This document shows positions 46,564-56,282 of a stretch of 62,011 nucleotides of DNA, piece by piece. Below the pieces are notes generated by a model. The model was not told where the DNA came from. It saw only the letters and a program-made list of their open reading frames with translations, and did no database searches. The translations under genes and the position numbers were made by a program. The stretch's first letter is position 1. Each line of letters opens with the position of its first letter. Origin of the DNA: Mesorhizobium sp. J18 (GTDB taxonomy: Bacteria > Pseudomonadota > Alphaproteobacteria > Rhizobiales > Rhizobiaceae). The stretch spans positions 1 to 62,011 of the forward strand of contig NZ_VLJP01000045.1 of the NCBI RefSeq assembly GCF_007829525.1. The letters run 5' to 3'.

Positions 46564-46733
46564 AGTTCCCTCGAATCCGGTCCCTGTTGAGACCTCTTTA
46601 ACCAAGACAGGCGATAGTTCAAACCGATATCGGCGCCCGGCCCTGTGTATCAAGACCGGCGCGCGAAGAAAAGGAATACGGGCTGTCCGGCCCAATTCAA
46701 GGGTCTGAGAGAATACTGGCAGGAGTCGCGAGA

Positions 46734-47291
46734 ATGCCGCCTTTTGCGCCACGCCGCCGGATGCTGGCCGCATTGTTTGCCGGAGCCGCCATGCTGGCGC
46801 TCACGGCCGTTCCCGAAGTACTGGCCAATCCTGCCGCCGGCGTGACCCGCGGCCCAAGCGGGCTTCCGTTGCCGCGCTTCGTCAGCCTGAAATCCGGGCG
46901 CGTGAACATGCGCGTCGGCCCCGGCGTCAACTACGCCGTCGACTGGATGTATCTCAAATCCGGACTGCCGATGGAGGTCATCCAGGAATATGACAACTGG
47001 CGCAAGGTGCGCGACCCCGACGGAGCCGAAGGCTGGATCAACCAGGCGCTCCTGTCGGGCCGGCGGACAGGCATCGCCGCTCCCTGGTTCAAAGGCAAGG
47101 ATGCCCCAATGCTATTGTTGTCGGAACCGAAGGAAGGCTCCCGGACGGTAGCGAAATTGGAACCGGGTGCGATCGGCTCAATCAGGATGTGCAACGGCGA
47201 CTGGTGTGAAATGGAATTCGGCGGCCATGCGGGCTGGATCAGCCAGTCGCTCATTTGGGGAGCCTATCCCGGAGAAACGATCGAGGATTAA
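46734..47291 (+). CDS. Exported SH3-domain protein
   Basis: A 185-residue protein with an N-terminal signal peptide (RRRMLAALFAGAAMLALTAV, cut near VLAN). Two bacterial SH3-like units follow: one around residues 50-110 (VNMRVGPGVNYAVDW, NWRKVRDPDGAEGWI) and one around 120-175 (CNGDWCEMEFGGHAGWI). It probably binds peptidoglycan or another periplasmic partner; no enzymatic domain is present. It lies between the 2-hydroxyacid dehydrogenase and irr, an arrangement familiar from related genomes. Confidence 0.85.
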   Translation: MPPFAPRRRMLAALFAGAAMLALTAVPEVLANPAAGVTRGPSGLPLPRFVSLKSGRVNMRVGPGVNYAVDWMYLKSGLPMEVIQEYDNWRKVRDPDGAEGWINQALLSGRRTGIAAPWFKGKDAPMLLLSEPKEGSRTVAKLEPGAIGSIRMCNGDWCEMEFGGHAGWISQSLIWGAYPGETIED

Positions 47292-47331
47292 GGCAGAACC
47301 TAAATGCGGCTGACGGCCGGTTGCTGCCGTT

Positions 47332-47766
47332 CTAGCCTGAACCGCGTGGCTTCAGCCTCACAACGATATCGACATTGGCGATTTCCATCCCCTCCGGCGG
47401 TTCGGGCAGATTGTTGACCGTCACCTGACCGTCGATGATGTCCACGAGCCGGTTCTCATGCTCCAGGAAGAAGTGATGGTGGTCCGAGGTGTTGGTGTCG
47501 AAATAGGTCTTGGCGCCTTCCACCGGGAGGATTCGCAGCATCCCCGCTTCGGTGAACTGGTGCAGGGTGTTGTAGACGGTAGCTAGCGAAACGCGGTACC
47601 CGGCGGCGAGCGCCTCCTCATGCAGCTCTTCGGCCGAAATATGCCTATCGCCCGCCGCATAGAGCAGCTCTGCCAGCACCACCCTTTGACGGGTCGGTCG
47701 CAGACCGGCAGCGCGTACGCGCTTTTCAAGGTTTGATGGTTGCCTGTTATGGGTCGCAGCCTTCAA
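47332..47766 (-). CDS. irr: Iron response regulator Irr (Fur family)
   Basis: A 144-residue Fur-family regulator. The winged helix includes TRQRVVLAELLY and YRVSLATVYNTLHQF. The triple-His segment TSDHHHFFLEHENRLVDI (about residue 92) is the haem-linked site of rhizobial Irr. The Cys metal site of Fur is missing, as expected for Irr. In rhizobia Irr acts under iron limitation at ICE palindromes, and a match lies at 35076-35092. Divergent from fabA, with 242 bases between them. Confidence 0.93.
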   Translation of the reverse strand: MKAATHNRQPSNLEKRVRAAGLRPTRQRVVLAELLYAAGDRHISAEELHEEALAAGYRVSLATVYNTLHQFTEAGMLRILPVEGAKTYFDTNTSDHHHFFLEHENRLVDIIDGQVTVNNLPEPPEGMEIANVDIVVRLKPRGSG

Positions 47767-48008
47767 TTAAGCTGTTCCTGATCCGTTTTCGAACGTGTTT
47801 TTTGCCGCGCTCGATGCGCATAGACTTCCTTTGACATATATTCTTTCGCGCCATACCGATCAATAGCAGCTCAAAACAGGGACCTGCGCCCTCTCTACCG
47901 TATATGGGATAACGGCATTCAAGCGGTTTCCACGAAGAAACAAGCTGTGATAGGGAGGGCTCGGAAAAACGAACCGGCCGTGAGGGGCGGTGAACGGGAT
48001 TGGAATAT

Positions 48009-48524
48009 ATGGCGCAAGCAAAATCCAGCTATGACTACGAGGACCTTCTGGCATGCGCCCGCGGCGAGCTATTCGGCCCGGGGAATGCACAACTGCCTTA
48101 TCCGCCGATGCTCATGTTCGATCGCATCACGGAAATCAGCGCCGAAGGCGGGGAATTCGGCAAAGGCTTCATTCGCGCCGAACTGGATGTAAAGCCGGAT
48201 CTGTGGTTCTTCGCCTGCCATTTCATCGGCAATCCGGTCATGCCGGGCTGCCTCGGTCTTGATGCCATGTGGCAGATGACCGGCTTCTTCCTTGGCTGGC
48301 TGGGCGAGCCCGGCAAAGGCATGGCCCTGTCGACCGGCGAGGTAAAATTCAAGGGCATGGTCACCCCTTCTGTCAAGAAAGTGGAATATGGTGTCGATTT
48401 CAAGCGCGTCATGCGTGGCAGACTCGTTCTCGGCATCGCCGACGGCTGGCTGAAGGCGGACGGCGAGCCCATCTACAAGGCTTCCGACCTCCGGGTGGGC
48501 CTGGCGAAGCAGGAAGCGGCTTGA
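48009..48524 (+). CDS. fabA: 3-hydroxydecanoyl-ACP dehydratase/isomerase FabA
   Basis: The 171-residue bifunctional enzyme introduces the cis double bond in anaerobic unsaturated fatty acid synthesis. The active-site His is in [15 protein letters not shown] and the Asp in [11 protein letters not shown]. Length equals E. coli FabA (172). A TTG nine bases upstream in frame is less likely than the ATG. It is the first gene of fabA-fabB-fabI. Confidence 0.96.
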   Translation: MAQAKSSYDYEDLLACARGELFGPGNAQLPYPPMLMFDRITEISAEGGEFGKGFIRAELDVKPDLWFFACHFIGNPVMPGCLGLDAMWQMTGFFLGWLGEPGKGMALSTGEVKFKGMVTPSVKKVEYGVDFKRVMRGRLVLGIADGWLKADGEPIYKASDLRVGLAKQEAA

Positions 48525-48579
48525 GGACCATCGATAATCCAATACGGATCGCCGGCATCCGCCGGCCCAGGAGTGCTAT

Positions 48580-49800
48580 ATGAGACGCGTCGTAGTCACC
48601 GGCATCGGCATCGTATCCTCCATCGGAAACAATGCGCAGGAAGTCGCCGCTTCGCTGCGCGATGCCAGATCGGGCATCAGCTTCGCTCAGGATTTCGCCG
48701 ATAACGGCTTCCGCTGCCAGGTCTGGGGAGCACCGACTCTCGACCCGACCGAGATCGTCGACCGCCGCGCTCTCCGCTTCCTATCCAAGGGCGGAGCCTG
48801 GAATCACGTGGCCATGGAACAGGCCATCGCCGATGCCGGTCTTGGCGAGGCGGACATTACCAACGAGCGCACGGGCATCATCATGGGGTCCGGCGGTCCT
48901 TCGACGCGAACGATCGTGGAAGCCGCAGACACCACCCGGGAAAAAGGCTCACCGAAGCGCATCGGCCCCTTCGCCGTGCCGAAGGCCATGTCCTCCACCG
49001 CCTCGGCGACGCTCGCCACCTGGTTCAAGATCCACGGCGTGAACTATTCCATCTCGTCGGCCTGCTCCACCTCGGCGCATTGCATCGGCAATGCCTACGA
49101 GCTCATCCAGTGGGGCAAGCAGGACATGATCTTCGCTGGAGGACACGAGGATCTGGACTGGACCATGTCGAACCTGTTCGACGCAATGGGTGCAATGTCC
49201 TCCAAGTTCAACGACCAGCCGGAAAAGGCCTCGCGCGCCTATGACGTCGACCGCGATGGCTTTGTCATCGCCGGCGGTGCAGGCGTGCTGGTTCTCGAAG
49301 AGCTCGAACATGCCAAGGCTCGCGGCGCAAAGATCTATGCCGAGATCGTCGGCTACGGCGCGACCTCGGACGGCTACGATATGGTCGCCCCGTCCGGAGA
49401 AGGCGCGGTGCGCTGCATGCGGCAGGCGCTGGCCACGGTCGATGGCGACGTCGATTACATCAACACTCATGGCACCTCGACACCGGTCGGGGATTCCAAG
49501 GAAATCGGCGCTATCCGCGAAGTCTTCGGCGAAAAAATCCCGCATATCCAATCGACCAAATCGCTGACCGGCCATTCGCTCGGCGCGGCCGGCGTGCAGG
49601 AATCGATCTACTCGATCCTGATGATGCAGGAAGGCTTTATCGGCGAGAGCGCCCATATCAACGAACTCGATCCCGAATTCGAGGGCGTGCCCATCGTGCG
49701 CAAGCGCATCGACAACGCCAGGATCGACACCGTCCTTTCCAACTCTTTCGGTTTCGGCGGCACAAACGCGACGCTCGTCTTCCAGCGTTATTCGGCATAG
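48580..49800 (+). CDS. fabB: 3-oxoacyl-ACP synthase I FabB
   Basis: The 406-residue condensing enzyme extends unsaturated acyl chains. The catalytic Cys is in [13 protein letters not shown], and the two His are in [14 protein letters not shown] and [12 protein letters not shown]. It follows fabA by 55 bases and precedes fabI by 12. Confidence 0.96.
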   Translation: MRRVVVTGIGIVSSIGNNAQEVAASLRDARSGISFAQDFADNGFRCQVWGAPTLDPTEIVDRRALRFLSKGGAWNHVAMEQAIADAGLGEADITNERTGIIMGSGGPSTRTIVEAADTTREKGSPKRIGPFAVPKAMSSTASATLATWFKIHGVNYSISSACSTSAHCIGNAYELIQWGKQDMIFAGGHEDLDWTMSNLFDAMGAMSSKFNDQPEKASRAYDVDRDGFVIAGGAGVLVLEELEHAKARGAKIYAEIVGYGATSDGYDMVAPSGEGAVRCMRQALATVDGDVDYINTHGTSTPVGDSKEIGAIREVFGEKIPHIQSTKSLTGHSLGAAGVQESIYSILMMQEGFIGESAHINELDPEFEGVPIVRKRIDNARIDTVLSNSFGFGGTNATLVFQRYSA

Positions 49801-49812
49801 GATATTCTACGC

Positions 49813-50625
49813 ATGGATGGATTGATGAAGGGCAAGCGCGGCCTCGTGATGGGGGTCGCCAATGACCATTCGATCGCCTGGGGCATCTCGAAGAAGCTGG
49901 CGGACCAGGGCGCCGAACTGGCCTTCACCTATCAGGGCGAGGCCTTCGGGCGCCGCGTGAAGCCGCTTGCGGATCAGGTCGGCGCATCGCTTGTCCTGCC
50001 TTGCGACGTCGAGGACAGCGCCTCGATAGATGCCGTGTTCGATGCGCTCAAGGATGCCTGGGGATCGGTCGACTTCGTCGTCCACGCTATCGGCTTCTCC
50101 GATCGCAACGAACTGAAGGGACCATATGCGGATACCACGCGCGAAAACTTCATCCGCACCATGGTGATCTCCTGCTATTCCTTCACGGAAGTCGCCCGCA
50201 AGGCCGCTGCCTTGATGGACAAGGGCGGCTCCATGATCACCATGACCTATGCCGGCTCGGTCCGCGTCATGCCGAATTACAATGTCATGGGTGTTGCCAA
50301 GGCGGCGCTCGAGGCCAGCGTGCGCTATCTGGCGAACGACTACGGGCCACGTGGCATAAGGGTGAACGCCATTTCGGCGGGCCCCGTGCGCACACTGGCC
50401 GGAGCAGGCATTTCCGATGCGCGCTACATGTTTTCCTACCAGCAGCGTAATTCGCCGTTGCGCCGCACCGTCACCATAGACGAGATCGGCGGATCGGCTC
50501 TCTACCTCCTCTCCGACCTGTCGTCGGGAGTGACCGGCGAGATCCACTATGTGGATTCTGGCTACAATATCGTTTCCATGCCGGTCCTGGACGAGTTGAA
50601 GCGCACAGGTGAGGGGCAGGATTAG
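49813..50625 (+). CDS. fabI: Enoyl-ACP reductase (NADH) FabI
   Basis: The 270-residue short-chain dehydrogenase-like enzyme catalyses the last step of each elongation cycle and is the target of triclosan in related bacteria. N-terminal GLMKGKRGLVMGVANDHSIA and the catalytic Tyr-X6-Lys in MPNYNVMGVAKAALE are intact. The TAG stop merges with a remnant of the dispersed repeat. Confidence 0.95.
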   Translation: MDGLMKGKRGLVMGVANDHSIAWGISKKLADQGAELAFTYQGEAFGRRVKPLADQVGASLVLPCDVEDSASIDAVFDALKDAWGSVDFVVHAIGFSDRNELKGPYADTTRENFIRTMVISCYSFTEVARKAAALMDKGGSMITMTYAGSVRVMPNYNVMGVAKAALEASVRYLANDYGPRGIRVNAISAGPVRTLAGAGISDARYMFSYQQRNSPLRRTVTIDEIGGSALYLLSDLSSGVTGEIHYVDSGYNIVSMPVLDELKRTGEGQD

Positions 50626-50652
50626 GGGCGTTCATCTTTAAATGACGGCTCC
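50623..50652. repeat. Dispersed repeat remnant (terminal repeat only)
   Basis: TAGGGGCGTTCATCTTTAAATG matches the terminal inverted repeat of copy 2 closely and is followed by ACGGCTCC, which resembles the opposite end. It looks like an element whose interior was deleted. It sits between convergent fabI and the methyltransferase gene, and its first three bases are the fabI stop. Confidence 0.7.
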
Positions 50653-50655
50653 TGG

Positions 50656-51672
50656 CTATTTCCTCCCCCACAGGATCTTGAAACCGGCGTTCCGGACGGT
50701 TTCGCCATAGGCGGAGAAGCTGGCCGCCAAAGTTTCCTCATAAGGAAGGCCGCTATTGGCGACGAGGAAAAGCCGTCCGCCCCGGCTCAGGGCTCCCGCA
50801 GCAGCCTTGATGAAGTTTTTGCCGATATCCGGCGCGGCCGCCCGCCCCTGATGGAAGGGCGGATTCATGACGATCGCGTCGTAGCGCTCGCTCAGCGGTT
50901 CCGCCAGGAGATCGTGCCAGAAATAACGCGCCGGCAGATCGGGATGCCGCGCAGCAACATTGCGCCTTGCCGCTTCGAGCGAAGCGTAGTGCGCCTCGTA
51001 AAGGTCGATGGCCTTTATGCCGGTAAAACGTGCCGCCGCCTCGGCAGACAGATACCCCCAGCCGGCCCCGAAATCCGCCACATGACCCGCAATGTCGAGC
51101 GGCAGGTTCTCCAGGAGCAACCGGGAACCCGGATCGATCCGGTCATGCGAGAACATGCCGGGCGCCGTCTCGTAAGCTCCCCCGACAAGTCCCGTATCCG
51201 CAGTTTTCGGCACCGAAAGATCTATGGGTCCCTCCTGTCGCTGTAGCCAGATGACGACGCCATGGTGCTTCGAGGCATGGCCTTCGATTTCCAGCAATGC
51301 GCCGAGACGCTTGCGAAGGCTTGCGATCCCTTCCGTCTTGCCGCCGGCGACGAGCACTCTCCCGCCGGCTTTCACCCGCCGCAAAGCGTCGCCGATCCAG
51401 CGCTCATTCTGTCCGCGATGACGCCCGCACAGCACTAGCACCAGGTCGTAGCCGTCACCGCCGGCTTCCGGTGCTACCCGGTAGCCCGCTCTTTCCAGAT
51501 CGAGGAAATACGGCCGGAAATCCTGAACCAGGGCAAGGTCGGCTACAAAGCCTGGTGGCGGACGGAATCCGGGCGGAGGATTGAAGACGAGGGCGCGCTC
51601 CGCCGGTTCCGGAAGCGGCAGCATGCCGGCTTCGAACGGATAAAAGAGCGTTCTCGCATATCCTTCGGTCAC
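50656..51672 (-). CDS. RsmC-like class I methyltransferase
   Basis: A 338-residue SAM-dependent enzyme with a degenerate N-terminal methyltransferase-like domain (about 1-160) and a catalytic C-terminal domain. The latter has the SAM loop DFGAGWGYLS (near residue 200) and the base-flipping motif AIVMNPPFHQG. This two-domain build is that of RsmC/RlmG, which methylate rRNA guanines, so 16S rRNA G1207 is the likely but unproven target. Convergent with fabI. Confidence 0.85.
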   Translation of the reverse strand: MTEGYARTLFYPFEAGMLPLPEPAERALVFNPPPGFRPPPGFVADLALVQDFRPYFLDLERAGYRVAPEAGGDGYDLVLVLCGRHRGQNERWIGDALRRVKAGGRVLVAGGKTEGIASLRKRLGALLEIEGHASKHHGVVIWLQRQEGPIDLSVPKTADTGLVGGAYETAPGMFSHDRIDPGSRLLLENLPLDIAGHVADFGAGWGYLSAEAAARFTGIKAIDLYEAHYASLEAARRNVAARHPDLPARYFWHDLLAEPLSERYDAIVMNPPFHQGRAAAPDIGKNFIKAAAGALSRGGRLFLVANSGLPYEETLAASFSAYGETVRNAGFKILWGRK

Positions 51673-51873
51673 GAACTTCCCCCTGTCTGGAGCCGATTGC
51701 CTGCTTCATTCTCGCTCATGTGCCGGAAATCAAGCGGGCAAAGCGGGTTCTTCGCGGGAAGGACGCCGCGCGCAGGGAATGGAATTTCGAGGCCAAAAGT
51801 GAAAACGATCGCAATATCCCTTCATATCGTTACTTGGCGATTTATATATCGGAATGCTTCAATGTGAGGGGCC

Positions 51874-52164
51874 ATGGACAAGGACGCGATCCTCAAAGCT
51901 TTGGCGCATCCGGTGCGTCGTGACATGCTCGCCTGGCTCAAGGAGCCGGAGAAGCATTTCAAGGAACAGGAGCACCCCCTCGAAATGGGCGTGTGTGCCG
52001 GCCAGTTCGAGAAGTGCAAGCTGTCCCAATCGACCGTGTCCGCCCATCTTGCCGTGCTCACGGAAGCAGGCCTCTTGACCAGCAGGCGCGTCGGGCAGTG
52101 GGTCTTCTACAAGCGCGACGAAGCCACGATCGCTGCCTTCCGCTCCTCTCTGGACGACATCTGA
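51874..52164 (+). CDS. ArsR-family transcriptional regulator
   Basis: A 96-residue winged-helix repressor. It has the N-terminal HPVRRDMLAWL helix and a recognition helix in LSQSTVSAHLAVLTEAGLL. Two Cys (41 and 48, in GVCAGQFEKCK) flank the helix-turn-helix; the classical CVC metal site is missing. It precedes an Old Yellow Enzyme gene by 29 bases, so it probably senses a thiol-reactive compound and controls that gene. Confidence 0.88.
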   Translation: MDKDAILKALAHPVRRDMLAWLKEPEKHFKEQEHPLEMGVCAGQFEKCKLSQSTVSAHLAVLTEAGLLTSRRVGQWVFYKRDEATIAAFRSSLDDI

Positions 52165-52193
52165 CTTCCTCCCTCAACGTGAAAGGCTTTTTG

Positions 52194-53309
52194 ATGACTA
52201 CCCTTTTCGACCCTTTCAGGATTGGCGATATCGAAGTGGCCAACCGCTTCGCCATGGCGCCTCTCACCCGAAACCGTTCTCCCAATGCGGTGCCGACCGA
52301 GCTTTCCGTAACCTACTATACGCAACGCGCCACGGCAGGTCTGATCATTACGGAAGGAACCGCCATCAGCCCACAGGGTCAGGGCTATGCCGACGTACCT
52401 GGTCTCTATGCGCCCGAACAGCTCGCAGCCTGGCGCAAGGTCACCGATGCGGTTCACGCAGAGGGCGGCAAGATCGTCACCCAGCTCTGGCATGTCGGGC
52501 GTGTTTCGCATGAAAGCCTGCAGCCCGGAGGAAGCAAACCCGTCGCCCCTTCGGCAATCCGGGCGAAATCGAAGACTTATCTCGTCAACGCCGATGGCAC
52601 CGGCACCTTCGCAGAGACATCCGAGCCGCGCGCGCTCGAGGCCAGCGAAATCCCCGACATCGTTGAGGACTATCGGCGTGCCGCCCGCGCCGCGGTGAAA
52701 GAGGCCGGCTTCGACGGCATCGAACTCCATGCCGCCAACGGCTATCTGATCGACCAGTTCCTGCGCTCCGGCAGCAATCACCGCACGGATCAGTATGGCG
52801 GCTCGATCGAGAATCGCACGCGTTTTCTTTTCGAGGTCGTCGAGGCGGTCGTCGACGAAATAGGTGGCGGCCGAGTCGGTATCCGGCTTTCGCCGGTGAC
52901 GCCCGCCAATGATGCCTCCGATCCCGACCCGCAGCCATTGTTCGAGCACGTCGCGGCAGGGCTTGGCACCTACGGTTTGGCCTATATTCATGTCATCGAA
53001 GGCGCCACGGGTGGCGATCGTGCCTTCCAGCAGGGTGAAAAACCGTTCGACTATGCGGCCTTCAAGTCCGCCTACCGAAACGCGGGCGGAACCGGCGCAT
53101 GGATGGTGAACAACGGTTACGACCAGAAGCTCGCCGAGGAAGCAGTTTCGAGCGGTCATGCCGATATGGTCGCCTTCGGCAAGCTTTTCATCGCCAATCC
53201 CGATCTGGTGCGCCGCTTCAAGGAAGGGCTCCCGCTCAATGAGCCGCGGAAGGAAACCTTCTATGGCGGCGGCGCGCAAGGGCTGATCGATTATCCATTC
53301 GCGGCATAG
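52194..53309 (+). CDS. Old Yellow Enzyme-family alkene reductase (NemA-like)
   Basis: A 371-residue FMN-dependent ene-reductase. It starts MTTLFDPFRIGDIEVANR. It has FAMAPLTRNRS at the flavin site, substrate-binding His/Asn in GIELHAANGYLIDQFLR and a C-terminal phosphate-binding segment DMVAFGKLFIANPDL. Relatives reduce N-ethylmaleimide, nitrate esters and other electrophilic alkenes. Probably controlled by the ArsR gene just upstream. Confidence 0.92.
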   Translation: MTTLFDPFRIGDIEVANRFAMAPLTRNRSPNAVPTELSVTYYTQRATAGLIITEGTAISPQGQGYADVPGLYAPEQLAAWRKVTDAVHAEGGKIVTQLWHVGRVSHESLQPGGSKPVAPSAIRAKSKTYLVNADGTGTFAETSEPRALEASEIPDIVEDYRRAARAAVKEAGFDGIELHAANGYLIDQFLRSGSNHRTDQYGGSIENRTRFLFEVVEAVVDEIGGGRVGIRLSPVTPANDASDPDPQPLFEHVAAGLGTYGLAYIHVIEGATGGDRAFQQGEKPFDYAAFKSAYRNAGGTGAWMVNNGYDQKLAEEAVSSGHADMVAFGKLFIANPDLVRRFKEGLPLNEPRKETFYGGGAQGLIDYPFAA

Positions 53310-53328
53310 CTCTGCGAAGCTTGGAATG

Positions 53329-53355
53329 AAAAAGGGCGCGGCCTTGGCCGCGCCC
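53329..53355 (-). terminator. Terminator of pnp (and probably of the reductase gene)
   Basis: GGGCGCGGCC-TT-GGCCGCGCCC hairpin. On the minus strand it is followed by five T residues, so it terminates pnp transcription. It may also stop the convergent Old Yellow Enzyme transcript. Confidence 0.85.
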
Positions 53356-53417
53356 TCATCATCTGTTCTCTTCGAACCGGGCCCGCTCTTTTGGGGCCGG
53401 CTCCCGATGCTCCCGGA

Positions 53418-55571
53418 TCAGGCTTCCGCCTCTTCCTCGGCATCTTCGCGCTTCTTCTCGTGCACGATTTCCTTGCCGGTCTCCTGGTCTACAACCTTCA
53501 TGGAGAGGCGAACCTTGCCGCGCTCGTCAAATCCCATGAGCTTGACCCAGACCTTGTCGCCTTCCTTGACGACATCCGTCGTCTTCTGGACGCGCTCGGG
53601 CGCGAGCTGGGAAATGTGCACCAGACCGTCCCGGGGACCGAAGAAATTGACGAAGGCACCGAAATCGGCGGTCTTGACGACCGTGCCTTCATAGATCTCG
53701 CCCACTTCCGGTTCCGCCACGATCGTGTGAATCCACTTTCGGGCAGCCTCGATCTCCTTCGCGTTGGACGAAGCAATCTTCACCGTGCCGTCGTCCTCGA
53801 TATTGATCTTGGCACCGGTCTTTTCCACGATCTCGCGGATGACTTTGCCTCCGGTGCCGATCACGTCGCGGATCTTGTCGGTCGGGATGTGCATGACCTC
53901 GATGCGCGGGGCGAACTCGCCGAGCTCGCCGCGGCTCTGGGAAATGGCCTTGCTCATTTCGCCGAGGATGTGCAGGCGGCCGTCCTTTGCCTGCTCCAGC
54001 GCGACCTTCATGATCTCTTCGGTGATACCATCGATCTTGATGTCCATCTGCAGCGAGGTGATGCCGCTATCCGTTCCTGCGACCTTGAAATCCATATCGC
54101 CGAGATGGTCCTCGTCACCGAGGATATCGGAAAGCACCGCGAAACGCTCGCCTTCCTTGATGAGGCCCATGGCGATGCCAGCGACCGGCTTGGCGAGCGG
54201 AACGCCGGCATCCATCAGCGCCAGCGAGGTGCCGCAGACGGTCGCCATTGACGAGGAGCCATTCGACTCGGTGATCTCGGAGACCACGCGAAGCGTATAG
54301 GGAAACTGCTCCGACGCAGGCATCATCGGGTGGACGGCGCGCCAGGCAAGCTTGCCATGGCCGATCTCGCGGCGACCCGGCGATCCCATGCGGCCCGTCT
54401 CCCCGACCGAATAGGGCGGGAAGTTGTAGTGCAGCATGAAGGTTTCCTTATAGGTGCCGGTGAGCGAGTCGATGTACTGCTCGTCCTCGCCGGTTCCGAG
54501 CGTCGCCACCACAAGCGCCTGGGTCTCGCCGCGCGTGAACAGCGCGGAACCATGCGTGCGCGGCAGGACGCCCACTTCGGCCACGATCGGGCGGACGGTC
54601 GCGAGGTCGCGGCCGTCGATGCGGCTGCCTGTGTCGAGGATGTTCCAGCGGACGATCTTCGCCTGCAGGGATTTGAACACCGCAGCGACCTGCTCGGCGT
54701 TCCAGCGCGGATTCTCCTCGCCCTCCGGCAGGAAATGCGCCTTCACCTTGGCCTTGGCCTCATCGACCGCCGCGTAGCGTTCCTGCTTGACGGTGTTCTT
54801 GTAGGCGGCGCGAAGGTCGGCCTCGATGAGCTTGAGCATCTCGGCTTCGAGTTCGGAATAGTCTTCCGGCTGGTGATCGCGCGGCTCCTTGGCCGCCACC
54901 TCGGCGAGCTTGATGATGGCGTCAATGACTGGCTGGAAGCTCTTGTGGCCGAACATGACTGCGCCGAGCATGATCTCTTCGGAGAGCTGCTGGGCTTCCG
55001 ATTCGACCATCAGCACGGCCTCGGACGTGCCGGCGACCACCAGGTCGAGCTTCGATTCCGGCATCTCGTCTATATGCGGGTTGAGCACATATTCGCCGCC
55101 GATATAGCCGACACGGGCGCCGCCGATCGGTCCCATGAAGGGAACGCCCGAAAGCGTCAGCGCCGCGGAGGCGGCGACCATGGACAGGATGTCCGGGTCG
55201 TTCTCCAGGTCGTGCTGCAGGACGGTGACGATGACCTGAGTGTCATTCTTGTAGCCATCGGCGAAAAGCGGACGGATCGGGCGGTCGATCAGGCGGGAGA
55301 CCAGGGTCTCCTTTTCGCTCGGCCTGCCTTCGCGCTTGAAATAGCCGCCGGGGATCTTGCCGGCCGCGAAAGTCTTTTCCTGATAGTTGACGGTCAGGGG
55401 GAAGAAGTCGATGCCCGGCTTCGGTTCCTTGGCGGAAACGACTGTCGCGAGCACGACGCTCTCGCCATAGGTGGCCAGGACGGCGCCGTCTGCCTGGCGG
55501 GCTATCTTGCCCGTTTCGAGGATGAGCGGACGACCGCCCCATTCGATCTCTACTTTGTGGTGCTTGAACAT
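53418..55571 (-). CDS. pnp: Polynucleotide phosphorylase
   Basis: A 717-residue 3'-5' exoribonuclease and degradosome component. It has two RNase PH-like domains (about 10-215 and 320-540; [11 protein letters not shown] and [13 protein letters not shown]), a KH domain with [12 protein letters not shown] (about 560-570) and an S1 domain with [18 protein letters not shown]. The C-terminus is acidic. The ATG has AAGGAC; the frame remains open upstream into an unconserved Arg-rich stretch. It follows rpsO, as in most bacteria. Confidence 0.97.
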   Translation of the reverse strand: MFKHHKVEIEWGGRPLILETGKIARQADGAVLATYGESVVLATVVSAKEPKPGIDFFPLTVNYQEKTFAAGKIPGGYFKREGRPSEKETLVSRLIDRPIRPLFADGYKNDTQVIVTVLQHDLENDPDILSMVAASAALTLSGVPFMGPIGGARVGYIGGEYVLNPHIDEMPESKLDLVVAGTSEAVLMVESEAQQLSEEIMLGAVMFGHKSFQPVIDAIIKLAEVAAKEPRDHQPEDYSELEAEMLKLIEADLRAAYKNTVKQERYAAVDEAKAKVKAHFLPEGEENPRWNAEQVAAVFKSLQAKIVRWNILDTGSRIDGRDLATVRPIVAEVGVLPRTHGSALFTRGETQALVVATLGTGEDEQYIDSLTGTYKETFMLHYNFPPYSVGETGRMGSPGRREIGHGKLAWRAVHPMMPASEQFPYTLRVVSEITESNGSSSMATVCGTSLALMDAGVPLAKPVAGIAMGLIKEGERFAVLSDILGDEDHLGDMDFKVAGTDSGITSLQMDIKIDGITEEIMKVALEQAKDGRLHILGEMSKAISQSRGELGEFAPRIEVMHIPTDKIRDVIGTGGKVIREIVEKTGAKINIEDDGTVKIASSNAKEIEAARKWIHTIVAEPEVGEIYEGTVVKTADFGAFVNFFGPRDGLVHISQLAPERVQKTTDVVKEGDKVWVKLMGFDERGKVRLSMKVVDQETGKEIVHEKKREDAEEEAEA

Positions 55572-55820
55572 GTCTTGTCCTTCTTTGGCGAAGGCCCGCG
55601 CCACATCCCGTGACGCCGGAAACGCCTTCGCTCCAGCTTCGTTTGGCGGACGAGCCATGGGCAAGACAACAGGAGGCTTGACCAATCTGCCGGGGGCGTG
55701 GCCGGCCGCAAGCGTCCTGCAATCCTGCCCCATGACCTGTCCATTAATGGTTCCGGAACTGAACCCTTTTCCTTACCCGGAACCGGTGGGCCGGCGCGTC
55801 AGGCATCGGCCCAATGATCA

Positions 55821-55850
55821 ACCGGCGGGCCCTTGCTGGACCCGCCGGTC
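55821..55850 (-). terminator. Hairpin between rpsO and pnp
   Basis: On the minus strand an ACCGGCGGG arm pairs with CCCGCCGGT across a 12-base loop, directly after the rpsO stop. It lacks a good T run, so partial termination or an RNase processing site is likelier. It would uncouple rpsO from pnp levels. Confidence 0.6.
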
Positions 55851-55856
55851 GAAATG

Positions 55857-56126
55857 CTAGCGACGCAATCCGAGCTTCTCGATCAGCGTCTGGTAGCGGC
55901 CTTCATCCTTTCCCTTGAGATAGTCAAGGAGGCGACGGCGCTGCGAGACGAGCTTGAGCAGACCTCGACGGGAGTGATTGTCCTTCTTGTGGTCCTTGAA
56001 ATGCTCGGTCAGATTTTTGATGCGCTCTGAAAGAATTGCGACCTGGACTTCCGGAGAACCGGTATCGTCCTTGGCCGTTGCGAATTCCTTCAAAAGTTCC
56101 TGCTTGCGCTCTGCCGTAATCGACAT
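55857..56126 (-). CDS. rpsO: 30S ribosomal protein S15
   Basis: The 89-residue S15 binds the central domain of 16S rRNA. It starts [16 protein letters not shown] after AAAGGAATG, with [19 protein letters not shown] and the C-terminal LIEKLGLRR all canonical. It lies between the histidine kinase gene and pnp on the same strand. Confidence 0.97.
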   Translation of the reverse strand: MSITAERKQELLKEFATAKDDTGSPEVQVAILSERIKNLTEHFKDHKKDNHSRRGLLKLVSQRRRLLDYLKGKDEGRYQTLIEKLGLRR

Positions 56127-56282
56127 CGGACATTCCTTTCTCATGTGGAGGAAATGGGACGCCCACGGCCGGGATGTCGTCCAGCGGGGGCCTGGATTGC
56201 ATGGCGCCAAGCGCAATGCTGCCGCGCATATAATGGAAACGGTGGACAATTGCCAGCATAAATATGTCGGCAGTGCCGAGGC

